In this document: piece after piece, positions 30,973 through 32,069 of the stretch
How the letters are laid out: each line of letters starts with the position of its first letter
How positions within the stretch are numbered: the stretch's first letter is position 1
Assembly (NCBI GenBank): GCA_016283745.1
Contig: JAEENM010000035.1
Span: 1 to 32,069, forward strand
Origin: Bacteroidales bacterium
GTDB taxonomy: Bacteria > Bacteroidota > Bacteroidia > Bacteroidales > P3
Reading direction: 5' to 3'
Length of the DNA stretch: 32,069 bases
Translations under genes and position numbers: made by a program
Notes under the pieces: model-generated
The model's database searches: none
What the model saw: only the letters and a program-made list of their open reading frames with translations
Told to the model about the DNA's origin: nothing

Positions 30973-32069
30973 CTACCGATTTTTGATATATTCGTCGATG
31001 GCTTTGGCGGCTTTCTTGCCTGCGCCCATGGCGAGGATTACCGTTGCGGCTCCGCTTACAGCGTCGCCGCCGGCGAAGATGCCTTCGCGCGAGGTGCGGC
31101 CGTCCTCATCGGCCATGATGCAGTGCCATTTGTTGGTCTCCAGATTCTCGGTAGTTGTGGCAATAAGGGGGTTGGGCGAAGTGCCTATGGACATAATCAC
31201 CATATCGGCGGCAATGTCGAACTCCGAGCCTTGCACCGGTACGGGGCGACGGCGTCCCGAGTCGTCGGGCTGGCCCAGCTCCATGCGTATGCAGCGCACG
31301 GTGTGCACCCATCCGCGCTCGTCGCCGAGAATCTCCACGGGGTTGCACAGCAGGTCGAAATGTATGCCTTCCTCCCTGGCGTGGTGCACCTCTTCGGCAC
31401 GGGCGGGCAGCTCCTCTTCCGAACGACGGTAAACGATATGCACTTCGGCGCCAAGCCTCAATGCAGTACGCGCGGCGTCCATTGCCACGTTGCCGCCACC
31501 TACCACTACCACGCGTTTGCCCACGTAGTTGGGAGTGTCGTAACCGTCTTTGTATGAGAACAATAAGTTGTTTCGGGTAAGGAATTCGTTGGCCGAGACC
31601 ACTCCGCAGAGGTTCTCGCCAGGGATGTTCATAAAGTTGGGCAGTCCGGCGCCGGAGCCGATAAACACTGCGTCGAAACCTTCGTGCTGCATCAGGTAGT
31701 CGATGCTGACGGTGCGTCCCACCACCACGTTGTTCTCGAACTTGGCTCCGAGTTTGCGGACATTCTCTATCTCGTGGCGCACCACGGTGTCCTTGGGCAG
31801 ACGGAACGACGGTATGCCGTACACCAGCACTCCGCCGAACTCGTGCAGAGCCTCAAAAATAGTGACGTCGTAGCCCATGCCCAGCAGGTCCTTGGCGCAG
31901 GTAATGCCCGAAGGGCCGCTGCCCACTATTGCCACCTTATGGCCGTTTTTGCTTGCCGGAGCGGCGAACTGCACGTGGTTCTCGCGGGCGTAGTCGCCCA
32001 CAAAACGTTCCAGCTTGCCAATGGCGATGGGTTCGAAACGTCGTCCCATTATGCATTTGCCCTCGCACT
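30973..32069 (-). CDS. gltA: GltA/NfnB-type NADPH-dependent oxidoreductase (5' end outside window)
   Basis: About 365 residues are visible. The frame continues past the window edge: the bases before the ATG at 32049 translate as CEGKCI, the iron-sulfur-binding region usual before (M)GRRFEPIAIGKLERF. The FAD motif is VAIVGSGPSGITCAKDL, then FEALHEFGGVLVYGIPSFRLPK. A second Rossmann motif is VVVVGGGNVAMDAARTALRLGAEVHIVYRR, and the C-terminal flavin motif is GIFAGGDAVSGAATVILAMGAG. This is the family of glutamate synthase small subunit and the NfnB/SudA subunit of transhydrogenase or sulfide dehydrogenase. Which role applies depends on the neighbour upstream, not visible here. Confidence 0.9.
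   Translation of the reverse strand, partial: CEGKCIMGRRFEPIAIGKLERFVGDYARENHVQFAAPASKNGHKVAIVGSGPSGITCAKDLLGMGYDVTIFEALHEFGGVLVYGIPSFRLPKDTVVRHEIENVRKLGAKFENNVVVGRTVSIDYLMQHEGFDAVFIGSGAGLPNFMNIPGENLCGVVSANEFLTRNNLLFSYKDGYDTPNYVGKRVVVVGGGNVAMDAARTALRLGAEVHIVYRRSEEELPARAEEVHHAREEGIHFDLLCNPVEILGDERGWVHTVRCIRMELGQPDDSGRRRPVPVQGSEFDIAADMVIMSIGTSPNPLIATTTENLETNKWHCIMADEDGRTSREGIFAGGDAVSGAATVILAMGAGKKAAKAIDEYIKNR

Overview
The window looks like chromosomal DNA of an uncultured Bacteroidales-type bacterium (phylum Bacteroidota). Four things point there. Promoters carry the phylum-specific -7 box TAnnTTTG, in several cases with TTTG exactly 19 bases upstream. There is an outer-membrane beta-barrel receptor with an N-terminal carboxypeptidase-regulatory-like domain. 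A BspA-like leucine-rich protein ends in what looks like a type IX secretion sorting domain. The enzymes are of Bacteroidetes type (one-chain glycyl-tRNA synthetase, DUF3109, cysteine-motif TonB proteins). I cannot name a genus.

Layout. 1-5.8 kb: 3' end of glycyl-tRNA synthetase, phosphoheptose isomerase gmhA, a large TonB-dependent-receptor-like protein on the minus strand, and two lipoproteins that share a signal-peptide sequence. 5.9-10.9 kb: dihydroorotase, a secreted protein with a paralogue 14 kb away, and the BspA-like protein. 10.9-15.2 kb: GAPDH on the minus strand, then a plus-strand run of a phosphoglycerate-dehydrogenase-like enzyme, DUF3109, a short-chain dehydrogenase and 5-formyl-THF cyclo-ligase. 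15.4-17.3 kb: tandem duplicated TonB-domain genes with an N-terminal Cys4 motif, then tRNA-Val(GAC). 17.5-21.4 kb, minus strand: folK, an AAA/DUF4143 ATPase, aat and metK (metK with a long leader). 21.8-23.3 kb: the second secreted paralogue. 23.3-27.2 kb: a compact minus-strand operon lolA-like, plsC-like acyltransferase, HAD phosphatase, GH3-type acyl-adenylating enzyme. 27.4-30.0 kb: an AT-rich patch of exported orphan genes, two of which look decayed. 30.0-32.1 kb: thyA and the 3' part of a gltA/nfnB-type NADPH oxidoreductase.

The core genes are ordinary housekeeping with a folate/one-carbon flavour (5-formyl-THF cyclo-ligase, folK, thyA, metK, serA-like). Two things stand out. The first is the four-gene LolA/PlsC/HAD/GH3 operon, which could make and traffic an acyl-conjugated envelope lipid. 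The second is a window-wide set of imperfect tandem repeats with a strict 7-base period. They sit in many intergenic regions, start at or within a few bases of the stop codon of six different genes, and in three cases run up to a start codon. Composite palindrome modules form a second repeat class. No CRISPR array, transposase, integrase or phage gene was seen.
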